Assembly (NCBI RefSeq): GCF_028640845.1
Contig: NC_080541.1
Span: 174,520,502 to 174,584,501 of the forward strand
Direction: 5' to 3'
DNA from: Ahaetulla prasina
Lineage: Eukaryota > Chordata > Lepidosauria > Squamata > Colubridae
DNA: 64,000 nt
The first letter of the stretch is position 1. Every line of letters starts with the position of its first letter. The position numbers and the translations under genes are program-made. Of this stretch, positions 23,311 through 34,678 are shown piece after piece. The notes beneath the pieces are model-generated. The model was not told the origin of the DNA. It was given only the letters and a program-made list of their open reading frames with translations, and did no database searches.

Positions 23311-24091
23311 CTTTGAAATTTACTCGCTCAGGACATCAGGCAGCAACACAGTGAAAGGCACACTCACAGACACACACACACACGCCCAACTGTGTGCCAG
23401 CCGAACCTGGAGTGATACAATTTAATAGCTGTGCAAAGTGCCTTCGGAAAGAGAAAAGTTTAGACCGAATTCAAAACTTTCAGGAAAGGGGAAGAGAGCG
23501 GCAGGAAATTCAGAAAAAAAAAGACCCAAGCCATCTCAAAGGCTTGGCTTAAAGGGGGTCGAGAGGGTCACAACAAACTTTCAGAAAGGTTCGAGCGATC
23601 TCGTTGCTGCGGGGCAGAATTCAAGAAAATGAGAAAATGGCAGAAGCTTTGCAATTAAAAAAAAAAAGCAATCAACGGGGCTTCTACCGTTGACTGTTTT
23701 TGAAAGGGACAACCTTGGAAAGGTGCTTGGGGTTTACCCCAACCATTTCCCCATGCAATGGGAAACTTCTGGCATGATGTTTCCAAATGTTACGAAATAT
23801 TATGTGACAGGAGGTCTTTGCAATTCTCTTTACATATGTATAAAGCACAGCAGAGGTATACCACTTCCACAAGTCAGTAGGGCAGCCCTAATCAGACTTT
23901 CAAAATACCTTCAAAAAGTATAGATGATATGGCCTCTGCCAGCTCACAATTTATTTATCTTTTGTCTGATTCTGCTTCAGATTTAACTACAAACTCAATC
24001 CAAACAATTTCTCTACAGTAGGATGTGCATACATGATCCTTCTACATTCCACTGGGTATTAACAGTCTCAAAAATTATAAATAGCCCATAT
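23311..24091. other. Flank of the CpG island, possible untranslated exon or intron
   Basis: It begins with a short CA run (about 23366-23383) and purine-rich sequence with residual CpGs to about 23700, then returns to AT-rich background. It could be transcribed from the island. I see no protein-coding exon. Confidence 0.35.
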
Positions 24092-24382
24092 CTGTGATGG
24101 TAAACCTATGGCATGCATGCCAGAGATGGCATGCAAAGCCCCCTCTGTGGGCACGTGTGCTGTCGCCAGCTGCTCTTCTGGTTTCCAGCGCGCAGATGTG
24201 CGCTGGCCAGGTGGTCTTTGCGGGCACCAGAGCACCTGAAAATGGTCCAAAAAAACGGTCAAAAATGGCCAAAAAACAGGCATGCACGCACCGGCCAGCT
24301 GATCTTCAGGTTTCTGGCATTCCGACGTGCACACGTACGTTCCGGTTTGGGCACTCAGTGCCAACAAGGTTCGCCATCACTG
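24092..24382. mobile_element. Short hAT-like element, family E
   Basis: Ends CTGTGATGGTAAACCTATGG and GGTTCGCCATCACTG, 291 bp, flanked by GCCCATAT and CCCTATAT (6 of 8 match). The middle is CpG-rich and carries GTGCCAACAAGG-like and CACGTGTGC text typical of the family. Frames of up to 127 codons on both strands cross it and are spurious. Confidence 0.75.
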
Positions 24383-24390
24383 CCCTATAT

Positions 24391-25520
24391 CTCCCTAAAC
24401 TCTTACAAATCCATTGGATAACAAAAATGGCTGCTCCACATCTATATGTTGGAAACAGAATTGCAACAAACAGCTGAAGCAAAAATCTTCATATAGGCAG
24501 AAGCATTACTTACTGATCTTTTTCACAAATATACAAACTCTACACAAAGTCACTTCAATGCATTAATTAATTACATCGCTAGCTTTAAAAAACAGTGGTA
24601 TCTCCTTCAAACCAAGCTTGAATCTTAAAATGAATACATTGATATAATGGTCATGGCAACATTGGAAGTATCTGTTTTCTTCCAGAATGGTTTTCAACTT
24701 CCCAGCTGAGTCTACAGTCCTGAAATTCCCTATCCCTAAGCAGTATTCTGTAAGAAGGCTCATTGAAGTCAATTTCAGCTTGAAGGACAAGTCTTGATAC
24801 TATATTGTATATAAACAATGGTTATAGCCAAACCCTTTAGTTATGGTATAAAAAAATCCAAAACCTTATTGTGCAAGTTTTCATGTTCATCAGAATTTTT
24901 AAAGCAAGATATTTTTTTATGGGAGGGCAAATGGATAGAAGCAAGGAAGTCTACAGAGCAGGGCACATGTTTTACCCATACAACTTGCAATGAAAAATAT
25001 GTTTCAAATTAGAAATTATAGTGAATGAGTAAAACAAGGCAGGTCAGTCAATTGGGAAGGTAGTGGGGAAGATTGCAAGTTACTCCCATAAGTTACTGCT
25101 ACCACTATTTCTCCTGAGGAGTCCTACATGTGCCCACAATGCTCCCGCAGCTGCCTGTGCCCCCCCAGTCCACCCACACTCCATAGTGCCCATCTCCACC
25201 CTCCCTTTGAGCTGCCAATGACCCCTACCAACCCACCAGAAGCTCTGATGGCATACCACAACACCCCTACAACCCCCATGCTCGTTGCCTAGGACTCTCA
25301 GCTGTACACACTTAACAGACCTGGGGTTACAATGGCGACCAGAATTGCTATTATTAAGCAATGCAGTCATGTGACATCATGCTATGTAACCATATCAGTT
25401 AGCGACTTAAACTCCAATCCAGTTGCCCTTGTATGCAAATTGGGGGCAATATCTTGGAGGTTAGAGTTTCTCAGATCAAGAAGGCCCTTTCCCCTCCTCC
25501 ACTATTCAGCTACCTCCTAG
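24391..25520. other. Mostly unrecognised; a DNA-element remnant near its end
   Basis: At about 25310-25440 the text CAGTCATGTGACATCATGC followed by TTAGCGACTTAAACTCC resembles the inside of a mariner/pogo-like element related to that at 34679. No gene is seen. 25090-25300 is C-rich with no recognisable identity. Confidence 0.4.
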
Positions 25521-26108
25521 TGTTGTGGTCCACCAATAGCCTGCAGAGCTGGCAGCGGAGTCAGACAGTGAGGAGGCTGTGGAAGAACATGGGCCAGTCC
25601 TGGGGAAGGCCCAGACAAGGGCTCTCACCAGGGCCATCTGGGAGTTATGTGCAGACTAAGAGCCTCCAGAGTCGGACAACAGAGAGGCAGAGAAACAGGA
25701 GGAGCCTGTTCCTAGTGCAGGCATGCGCAGAAGTGCCAGAAGACAAGAACAGTTAAAACAAAAGGGACGACTCAGGAGTAAAGCCTGGAGATGATTGGCC
25801 CCTCCCATAAGGCTTAAAAGAGAAGCAAAGACACGTGGGCCCTTTGCAGGAAAGCAACATTGTTAATTCTGTTCCCAGTCGGTATCTTTGTTTGATTCTG
25901 GACTCCATGTGGCTTTGCCAAGTAGGTCTTTGGCAGCGTGTCTGGGGAGATAAAGATTGGTGGTTATCCTGAAGGACTTCTCCCAAAGGACTTTTTGCAA
26001 CTAACTGGGACTCAGCTGTGAATGAAAGTAATCCACAGCTATTGCAATAAAAGAAGTTTTTGGGACTACTCGTGTGTTTTAATGACTCAGGAAGCCTAAA
26101 TCACCACA
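25521..26108 (+). mobile_element. Solo LTR of an endogenous retrovirus or Ty3/gypsy-like element
   Basis: 588 bp beginning TGTTGTGGTCC and ending CACCACA, so bounded by TG and CA. It is flanked by CCTAG and CCTAA, a 5-bp duplication with one mismatch. It aligns throughout with the copy at 49740: a GAGTCAGACAGTGAGGAGGC start, a TATA-like GGCTTAAAAGAG near 25810, and a poly-A signal AATAAAAG near 26046. Old frame remnants in the first half match the 88-codon frame of the other copy but contain stops. No internal region is present, so it is a recombination product. Confidence 0.75.
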
Positions 26109-28561
26109 CCTAACACTAAGGCTAGACATCTGATATGTCTACAGTATTATTAGGATATATGGATCATATTATACAAAAGTTAAGAGAATACATCTTCCAA
26201 ATGTGCTGGTTTGAAATAGAGTCCAACACATCTGGATGGTTTCAGATATAGGATGTCTGACTCAGGTAAATTTATAGAGAACTGCATTCAGTATAGAAAT
26301 CCTAAAATGCAAGCTAGCAGTCCTAATGACAAACCACATGCTCTGGTAGAGAGCACATTCTACATGTTGTTCTCTGTGTTCATATTGGTATTTTTCTTGG
26401 GCAACTACAGCATGGTTAGCCCTCCTACAGCTGAAGTGATTGATACAATTTCTCCAAAATGCGAATCAAGCCACAGGAATTTAAAGATCTTTTTGGTTTG
26501 GGTGGCGACTTTTCCTCTATGAAAGTTTACAGTTCGTGAGAAGTTGCTCAGGGGCTGGGCTCATTAAACCATAATGTGGTGTGTGGTTGGTTTCTGTCCA
26601 AAATATACTCATGCATTTCTCTGTTTATATTAACTTATGTTAAAGAAAACCAAATCCTTCTACAACAGATTTTGTTGCACAGCAAAATATTTTAATACTG
26701 TTACTTTAAAGAATCGTACATAATATCCCTGTAGCTAAAAATCAAATTTGTTTTTAATGTAACTAAAAATAATATAATTTTATTTGAATGAAAGAAGAAA
26801 ATTTCACATGTTGTGAGATAAATAATTTGAAATGGGGAAAATCTCACTATTTGATTAAATTTTCGGTGCTATTGTGCTTTGCAACATAAGGCAGGAAAAA
26901 TTACATCAATTTCAATCCAAATGAGCAAACAACTGTAGCAGAGCAATTTTCTAGCATTTGTGAATGCTGACAGATACAGCTTGTAAAACAGAAGAGCTTT
27001 TTTTCTGTGCCTACATCATTGTTTCCAGACTAAACAGCTGTCCTTTTTGACCAAAATGCTTCTTGAATTGTCTCTGCTTATGTATATCAGTTTTTTGACT
27101 ATTGAGTTGTTATCTGATATTTTGATGTTGTACAATATTGTAGTTTTACTGTAATTTAAAGATGTAATTTGCTCTTATAGTTGGGATTATGGTGATATGA
27201 TGTCCATTTTTCTGAAGTCTGAATAGCAGCAGCATTTCAAGTACTGTATACTTCTGTGGTGAATTACAGCTATAAGGCTTTGTGGCAGGACTTTTTCCAG
27301 AATTATAGAAAAGAGTTCTCAGCCAAACATATCAAATTTTAATTTTAAATGTAAAAGACTTTTATGCAAACTTTCAATTTTATAGTAATGAAATGAAACT
27401 GGGTTCTGGAAAATGTCCACCATACAGTTATGGTTGGATTGGACATCAGTACCAGGAAAAGAAAATATTAAGAAAGTAGTATAAAACAACTTTCTGGAGA
27501 AGACAATAGATTATGTGACCTCATTAAGAACTGTTGGTGGGCCTTTTTAACTTGGTATTTGTTCCAGAATATTTTGTCTTGAAGAATAATTATATACTAC
27601 TTCCTTGAAATGATTCCAAGTAAGGCATTTATTCTGCCATCACCCAGCTTGGTCTGCAGAATTTGGGGGTAGATTCAGGCATCTTTTGGCCTGTCAGGTA
27701 GATGGCTCATTCTTTGAATAATATTTGAACAGAAAACTGTTCATCCCTTGAACTTTTAAATGATTTTGATAAGTATATTTTTCTTGGGAAAACGTGGCAT
27801 ACATGTAGTTTATTTTATTACATCGCCTAGCTCTGTCAACCATCAGATTGTATTTGGATTTAATACAAAAATAAATGCAGCTGAACTCGAGGACCTGGTT
27901 CACATTCAGATTAAGTCTTAGCAAGAGTTAAAGTATTTGGTTTGGGGCTGGCACATTGCACAAACCCTGACACTGTGGTTTCTAAGCCATACTTTTTAGT
28001 GTGTTTTTTGAAGGAAGCCAATTATAGTTTAGTCAATAAATTACGGATCAGTACAGTAAGTGACTGAAGGAAATAAAGCTTACTCCTGAGTAAACATATA
28101 TCAAGGTCTACAAAAACAAAGCACTGTAACAGAAATAGGTGACACTATCAATGCTGATTTCTCTGGGTTTTTTGTACAAATCTGTCAAGTTCAATTTTTT
28201 GTGCTGTTCATTTTTGTCAATATTCGCCAAGGAAGCAAACTGTCCTGCTGCACTGATGGGGTTTTGTGCAAACACTGCACCTAGAAGACTTGGCTTAAGG
28301 AAACACACTAAGTTTCAATGTACTTACTGGTTCAAAACTGAGAAATTAGGTGCCCATTCCTACCAAGTTAACAGCAGCACCAATCTCATTCCAGAAATCA
28401 TACCAAGGAATAATCTACATTACGGTTTCAACAATAGAGAAGAAAGCCTCTTTAGTTATCCTTGATAAGCAATTAGGAATGCAGTTTTACAATGCTGTAC
28501 AGTAGTCTGCTTCTAGATTACTGTAATACTGTCTGCCTACCTTTCTCTATTTTAAGTAACA
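26109..28561. other. Unrecognised AT-rich sequence
   Basis: No gene is supported. Short stretches near 26545-26600 and 27945-28030 (ATTAAACCATAATGTGGTG, and TGTGGTTTCTAAGCCATAC) look like pieces of one old repeat, but boundaries cannot be drawn. An 89-codon frame at 26253 and a 108-codon frame at 28139 lack motifs. Confidence 0.4.
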
Positions 28562-28576
28562 CTGCCATCTACTGGC
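28562..28576 (-). promoter_or_regulatory. CTCF-like core motif
   Basis: The minus strand reads GCCAGTAGATGGCAG, matching the CTCF core CCASYAGRTGGCA at every core position. A motif match alone does not show binding; such motifs are also spread by repeats. Confidence 0.4.
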
Positions 28577-29173
28577 AGCTATATGTTAACATCCTACAAT
28601 TCATCTATTTTTGAGCAAAGGTTGACTAGTCAAAGGAGCAATAAAGTGGCTTCCTTTTTTTCTTTATATATTCCAGTATCAAATAATAGAAAAACATGCT
28701 GCTTTTTTCCTGTATTATTAATTAAATAAAATCAAAGATTCTCTCTGATGAATGATAAAAAGGTGACAGACTCAATGATGCATCATTGCCCAAAATAACT
28801 CTAATCTGCAGCTAAATTAATGCTGCTAGACAGCTAATACAAAATGTGGCAGTTCTGGTGGAACCTCCCATTTACAAGATGAAATTTGTTCTATCTCTCT
28901 TGTTTTGCTGCGTACCTTTGTCTGGTTTAAAACAGAACATTCCTGTCCACACGTGGGACAATGAGCTGCAAAGAATGGAAAGTGGAAGGATCCCTCTTAG
29001 CTCTCATCCAATTGTGGCTCAGGTTGCTTCACCAGCTGTCTTTAAAAGACATCCTCATGATGTTGTTTCCCCTCCTCTCCAAGCTGTAGCCAAGGAAGCC
29101 CAATTTCATTGTTAGCTCTTCTGGAGTTGCAATTAAAGATCTCAAGGACGGTGCTGATGGTAGAGATGGTATG
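28577..29173. other. Unrecognised sequence
   Basis: An 89-codon frame at 28846-29115 begins with a hydrophobic stretch but has no family signature; I do not call it a gene. No repeat is recognised. Confidence 0.35.
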
Positions 29174-29414
29174 CAGAGGTGGGTTTCAGCAGGTTCTGAC
29201 CAGTTCTGGAGAACCGGTAGCAGAAATTTTGAGTAGTTCGGAGAACTGGTAGTAAAAATTCTGACTGGCCCTGCCCCCATCTATTCTCTGCCTCTCAAGT
29301 CCCATCTGATCGAGAGGAAATGGGGATTTTGCAGTATCCTTCCCCTGGAGTGGGGTGGGAATGGAGATTTTACAGTATCCTTCCCCTGGAGTGGGGTGGG
29401 AATGGGGATTTTGC

Positions 29415-30580
29415 CGGGGGTGAAATCTAAATATTTTCCTTACCGGTTCTGTGGGCGTGGCTTAATTGGTCAGATGACTGGGTGGGCGTGACCAATAACA
29501 ATAAATAATAAAATAATAAACAAAGTATACAAAACAATAAGAGGTACCAAAACCAACTTTCACACTTTACACACACACAACACAACACAACACAACTGAC
29601 TCACACACAATGTAAAAGCAGCTGCACTTCACCCAAAATGGCCCCTGCAACAAGCAGGAACCTCACTCTTTCACACTTTACACACACACAACACAACTGA
29701 CTCACACACACACAAAATGCCACATACAGCTTTGTGAGATTTTGTGTGTTTGTGTAGTTAGAGTGAAACACTACAGAAACACACCAAATCTCAGAAGGGT
29801 GCACAAATATTTTATTTTATTATTTTTATTTATTTTTTTAGATCAGGGGTCTCCAACTTTAGTAGCTTTAGGTTTGTGGACTTCAACTCCCAGAGTTCCT
29901 CATTCAGCAAAGCAGGAAGTCAAAGCAGGCTGTAATCAGTAGCCGAAGTAAGCATTGCGTTGCCAGCCCGAAAGGAGCAGTGTGCAGTAATTATAGGTAA
30001 GTGAGGAGGGGGCATTGGGTGGGCATGGGTGGGGGCTCTTGTAAGTGGGGGCTGTTAAAAAGTGATTTTAAAAGCCTGCTAGGATCAGGAAACTCCTCTG
30101 GGATCGCCAGAGGAAAAAAGTTTTAAAGTCAGCTCCTCTGAAGATCTCAGCTGAAATTCCCTCATAGCAGCCCAGAACCTCTTAAAATAATTGTTTTAAC
30201 ATGTAGAAAACATGTTTTTTAAGGTTCTGGTGATGAGGAACTCAGCTGGGATGGCCAGAGGAGCCTTTTAAAGCCCCCCCCTTTTTTTTCCTTTTTTCCC
30301 CCTTTGGCTGAAGAGGGTTTTTTTAAAAAAACTTTTAAAGTGTTCTGATGATCTCTGCTCAGCCCCGCGATCATCAGAGGGTGTTTTTTTTACTTTTAAA
30401 GGCATGTTTTCGGCTGAAGAAAATCTTTTAAAAGTAAAAAAAAAAAACTCTGCTGATGGTGCGGCTGAACAGAAGCAGGGGGGCGGGGCCAGGGATTTTT
30501 GCTACCGGTCCTCCGAACCAGCAGCTGCCATCGCTACCTAATCGGGCGAGCCGGTGCGAACCGGGAGCATTTCACCCCTG
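29415..30580. mobile_element. hAT-like element, family B, nested in A
   Basis: Ends CGGGGGTGAAATC and GAGCATTTCACCCCTG, 1166 bp, flanked by GATTTTGC and GATTTTAC (7 of 8). The inside has a simple-sequence zone (AATAAT, then ACACAACACAAC near 29500-29720) and a module-like zone at 30050-30490. That zone repeats AACTCCTCTGG/CTGATGATC motifs with ACTTTTAAAAG-like palindromes. The same zone recurs in the copy at 44732. No transposase frame. Confidence 0.75.
29844..29930. mobile_element. Family C fragment nested within B
   Basis: It begins CAGGGGTCTCCAACTTTAGT and continues GTGGACTTCAACTCCCAGAG, matching the left arm of family C. The right arm is degraded, so the end is approximate. It is the third layer of a nest (C in B in A). 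Confidence 0.6.
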
Positions 30581-30966
30581 GATTTTACCGTAAACTTCCC
30601 CTGGATTGAGGAGGGAATGAGATTTTACAGTATCCTTCCCCTGGAGTGAGGTGGGAAAGTAGATTTTACAGTATCCTTCCCCTGTCATGCCCACCAAGCC
30701 ATGCCATGCCCACCAAGCCACATCCACGGAACCGATAGTCAAAATTTTTGAAACCCACCACTAATGGTAGGGGCTCAGAACTGCACCACTGCTACTGGTC
30801 ACTTGAGCTGGCCTTTCTGGTTGCTGAGCACTGCCCTCCTGGCCATTTGATGCATGCTTCAGGGAAAACTGGACTCTTGATTTCCCCAGTAGCATCTGCA
30901 GCACTTCGCAGAGCACCATTTGAAGCTTTCAGATGCACCATTACAGAGGCATCTAATAAATATAGG

Positions 30967-31966
30967 CAGAGGCGGTCTTTGAGTTATGACCAATGGTTTC
31001 CCAAGGCTACAGCTTTGCCAAAAGCTGGAAGTTAATGCCGATTTTTGTAAAAACAAAACAAAACAAACCTGTCATAAAATATGGTCACATGACTGCAAGA
31101 TGCTGAGAATGACTGTAGGTGTAGCCCAGTTGCCAAGAGATTGAAGTGTGGTCACGTGATCACGAGAATTTCCATCAGAATTTTGAACCAGCAAGACTAG
31201 CTAAGATGTTCAAGGATATGTCTGCTAAGTGCTGGAAATGTAACCAGGCACTGGTCTTGTATTACCACATTTGGTGGATGTGCCCAAAGGCAAAAAAATA
31301 TTGGACAAAAATACACACTTGGATAGAAAAAAATGACAAAAGAACACATAGTCTTAAAACCAGAAATATTTCTGTTGGGTATCATACCAGAAAAATATAA
31401 TAAAGGCAATATGTACTTAATACGATATATGTTAACAGCAGCTGGAATTGTATTTGCACAACATTGGAAGAGCATAGAGATCCTTATAGAAGAGAACGTA
31501 ATAAAAAATACTGGAATGTGCATAAATGGATAGATTAACACTTAAAATTAAAGACAAAGAAGACACTCAATATTTCTTAATATGGGATTCATTCTATCAA
31601 TGGTTAATGAGGAGAAACAGAGGTTAGATTTCAAAAACATACAAGCGAATGACTAATTTTGTAAAAAAAATGGTTTATCAAATGGATAAGTAAACACTAT
31701 TGTCATTATATGTTTATTATCAATGTTATGATGAGACATCCTTGTTACTATATGATTATTACTAATGTTATGAATGCTATTGTTATTATCATGATGGTGA
31801 TTGCTCAAACTAACTATACCCAGACAACACACTGTTTATATAGACGTTGAAATTTTTGCTCTTTTTATATTTAATAAAAATTAAAAATACAAAAAAAATT
31901 AATTTTGTATCTGGATCGGAATTTCAAATGGTCACTAAGAGACCAGTTGTAAGTCGAGGACAGCCT
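30967..31966. mobile_element. Mariner/pogo-like relative, split by an L1
   Basis: The left part reads GAGGCGGTCTTTGAGTTATG then GACCAATGG; the right part, after the L1, reads ACCAGTTGTAAGTCGAGGAC then AGCCTG. The two parts are the ends of one element with pogo-family-like termini. Middle text such as GTGGTCACGTGATCACGAGA is shared with its relatives. Boundaries approximate. Confidence 0.5.
31178..31905 (+). mobile_element. L1 LINE 3' end (ORF2 C-terminus) with A-rich tail
   Basis: 31198-31400 encodes KMFKDMSAKCWKCNQ, then YYHIWWMCPKAKKYWTKIH. This is the L1 ORF2 cysteine motif CW-C, followed by H-WW-C and K-FW-I. A second frame then gives MLTAAGIVFAQHWKS, matching AAR-L-AQ-WK. The element ends in TTAATAAAAATTAAAAATAC and poly-A. 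It is 5'-truncated, with frameshifts. It lies inside a DNA element and is therefore younger than it. Confidence 0.75.
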
Positions 31967-32390
31967 GTTTTTGTTTTTAAGTGGGTTTAGCAATCTTTTT
32001 AAAGAGTGCTAGACCTGTCTGTACAAAAAGTATTAGGATTCTGGTTGATTTAAAATGGGGAAGAGAGCCAGTTTTTGCCAGCTCAGTTACTGCATCTGCT
32101 GATAAGGGTTTTTTCTTTTTCTTTTTTTTTATTACTTTGGGAATGTGCCATTGTTTCGTTCTCCAATGCCACTGTGAATATTCCATTGGCTACTTCAGAT
32201 GCTGCCAGACAAATGCTACACTGCCAGCTCTGCCTCCTTTGCAGTGCTTATCAATTTAGGATACAGGGAGCTGGGGTGAAATTGGCAAGAATTCTTTTTT
32301 TGAATTTTTTTAAAATTAATATTTAAAGACATAATTGAGGGCAAAAAACAGAAAAAAGGCATGAAAAACAAAAAATTGAAACAATAGAAT
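31967..32390. other. Unrecognised sequence
   Basis: Contains T-rich runs and no recognisable repeat. Overlapping frames of 92 and 83 codons lie here but show no motif. Confidence 0.4.
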
Positions 32391-32391
32391 A

Positions 32392-32795
32392 GAATAATAG
32401 AGTTGGAAGGGACCTTGGAGGTCTTCTAGTCCAACCCCCTGCCTAGACAGGAAACCCTACACCACTTCAGACAAATGGTTATCCAACACCGTCTTAAAAA
32501 CTTCCAGTGTTGGAGTGTTCACAACTTCCGCAGGCAAGTTGTTCCACCGGTTAATTGTCCCAGCTGTCTGGAAATTTCTCCTTAGTTCTAAGTTGCTTCT
32601 CTCCTTGATTAGTTTCCACCTCAGGTGCTTTGGAGAATAGCCTGACTCCCTCTTCTTTGTGGCAACCCCTGAGATATTGAAACACTGCTATCATGTCTCC
32701 CCTAGTCCTTCTTTCCATTAAACTAGGCATACCGAGTTCCTGCAACCGTTCTTCATATGTTTTAGCCTCCAGTCCCCTAATCCAGTCTCCTAATC
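32392..32795 (-). mobile_element. CR1 LINE 3' end
   Basis: Reads in reverse from the tail: AATAGAATAGAATAATAGAG, then TTGGAAGGGACCTTGGAGGT, then CTTCTAGTCCAACCCCCTGC. It continues through TTCCACCGGTTAATTGTCC and GAAATTTCTCCTTAGTTCTA to about 32795. It is nearly collinear with the plus-strand copy at 39263. On the minus strand it encodes the CR1 ORF2 C-terminus with interruptions. Confidence 0.85.
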
Positions 32796-33702
32796 ATATT
32801 ATATAGATTTATAACATTAAATTAAAAACCTCAGAATAACATTAGTTTGGTCCTACTAATTAAAATACCTCAGGTCAATGTCAAACTTCAACTAATGATT
32901 TGAAACAAGATAACAAGGGATAATTAATGACAACCATTATAGTATGAATTAGAAATCAATGTAAGTGATTATAATTTCTACTGTCTAAAACTCATTTTTA
33001 TATACAAAGCTTTATTCATATTTTTAAAGAAGATAAAAACTAATACAAACTAATAAAAAGTTAAAACAAAGAAAAAGAAATCAAAGAGAAAGCTAAAAGT
33101 GCAAGATAGGAAAAAATAGTAAAAGAAAAATACATAAAGAAGTGAATTCCCATCTTGTTTATAGCAGTTATAAGTACAATCATAAATTTACCTCTTTCTC
33201 TAAGGTTATAATATGTCCCTCTTTCTATAATCTATCCCATCTAGTCATCAAAACCATAAATCATAAGTTCAATTTTTTCATTTTCCCCAAAAAGTCTGTT
33301 AGGGGTTTCCAGTCAGCAATAAATATAGTTATTGTCTTTTTCCTAATCAAAAAAATTAATTTGGTGATCTCAGCAAATTCTATCATCTTCACCAACCATT
33401 CCTCTGTTGTAGGTATTGCCAAGTTTTTCTATCTTAATGCACATAATAATATCACTGCAGTTTTTATATGCAAAAATGAAGTTCCATAACTTTTTCCCAA
33501 CGGTTTGGCCATCAGTCCCAAAAGAAAAACATCTGGTTTCAATTGTATGTTAATGGAGTGTATGTAATGAATGCATTCTATTTCTCTAGTGACCTAAACC
33601 TAATGAAATACAGCATTTCATAAAAATTCTCTCTAAAATTATGACCTAGCATAAATTTCCAATCCTTTCAACAACATATTTTCCCATCTTCATCCTATAG
33701 GT

Positions 33703-33794
33703 CAGGGGTCTCCAATCTTGGCAACTTTAAGACTTGTGGACTTCAACTCCCAGAGTTCCTCAGCCCGCAAAGTTGCCAAGGTTGGAGATCCCTG
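33703..33794. mobile_element. Short hAT-like element, family C
   Basis: 92 bp, ends CAGGGGTCTCCAATCTTGG and CCAAGGTTGGAGATCCCTG. Flanks CTATAGGT (33695-33702) and CTATAGAT (33795-33802) match at 7 of 8. Interior reduced to one copy of the ACTTCAACTCCCAGAGTTCC core. Confidence 0.85.
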
Positions 33795-33802
33795 CTATAG
33801 AT

Positions 33803-34407
33803 AGTCCTTGACCATTTGTCTATGACTGTTCAAAGTTACAATGTCACTGAAAAAAGTGACTTATGACCATTTTTCATACTTCCAGCATCCCCACAGCCAC
33901 GTGATTCGGAAATTCGGAAGCTTGGCAACTGGCATGCAGTTGTGACAATTGCACTGTCCCTGGATCATGTCGTCACTTTTGAGAACTTCTAACAAGCAAA
34001 GTCAAATGGGGAAGCCAGATTCATTTAATAACCACCAATAACTAAATAACTGCAGTGAGTCACATAACAACTGTGGCCAGAAAGGTTGTAAAAACTCACT
34101 TAACAACTGCCTTGCCTAGCAATACAAATTCTGGGCTCAGTTGTGGTTGTAGCAACAGCAACAGCACTTAGTCTTATACATTGCTTCACAGTGCTTTACA
34201 GCCCTCTCTAAGTGGTTTACAGAGGCAGCATGTTGCCCTGAACAACAATCTGGGTCCTCATTTTACCGACCTCGGAAGGATGGAAGGCTGAGTCAACCTT
34301 GAGCCAGTGTGAATCGAACTGGCAGCCGGCAGTCAGCAGAATCAGCCTGCAGTACTGGATTCTAACCACTGCACCACCATGGCTCATTGTAAGTCAAGGA
34401 CTACCTG
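33803..34407. mobile_element. Mariner/pogo-like element with a nested SINE
   Basis: Left end ATAGTCCTTGACCATTTGTC, right end TTGTAAGTCAAGGACTACCT, with GTGACTTATGACCATTTTTC and TGTGGCCAGAAAGGTTGTAA inside, as in the family consensus at 16867. It is split at 34152-34386 by a SINE. It abuts the family C copy at 33703. Confidence 0.7.
34152..34386 (-). mobile_element. tRNA-derived SINE, full length
   Basis: Minus-strand head reads GAGCCATGGTGGTGCAGTGG, then TTAG (A box-like), and AGTTCGATTCAC (B box-like). A body follows (GGTTGACTCAGCCTTCCATC, then GACCCAGATTGTTG), and it ends in a GTGCTGTTGCTGTTGCT tail. TTGTA is present on both sides (34147-34151, 34387-34391), a plausible 5-bp duplication. 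It shares its body with the SINEs at 40206 and 54639. Confidence 0.75.
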
Positions 34408-34678
34408 TATAACCAAAATATTCAGCCCGTTTTAGCAACATTTTTCCTCTCTTTCAAATGTCAATAGAAGTTCATCGTTTGTAGATAATTTCGATGTTCG
34501 AAATCATAAGTTTTCAATCTTCCTAATAACTGTAAATAAGAAAACCATTGGAAATTACACCTAGATTAAAATTTCTATCCTTATTTTGCAAGTGGTAAAG
34601 AAACTCAAATACTGAAACCTTATGTTAAAAGAAATCCAATATTCAGATACAATATAAGACCATGTATGTAGAAATATG

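Larger units (their letters stand above)
29174..30763. mobile_element. hAT-like element, family A, enlarged by nested insertions
   Basis: Left end CAGAGGTGGGTTTCAGCAGG; right end TTTTTGAAACCCACCACTA. Flanking repeats ATGGTATG (29166-29173) and ATGGTAGG (30764-30771) match at 7 of 8. Intact copies (43661, 48075) are about 300 bp; this one is 1590 bp because family B element 29415-30580 is inside it. Its own sequence contains a partly duplicated TTTTACAGTATCCTTCCCCT unit on both sides of the insertion. Confidence 0.8.

Noticed and set aside
22824..23354. 176-codon open frame in the CpG island, possible first coding exon
   Set aside because: GC-rich DNA has few stop codons, several other frames in the island are also open, and the product is low in recognisable features. 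I keep the island as a promoter candidate only.
28846..29115. 89-codon frame with an apparent signal-peptide-like start
   Set aside because: The hydrophobic segment begins at residue 12 and the rest has no family signature; no promoter, splice site or conservation can be shown.
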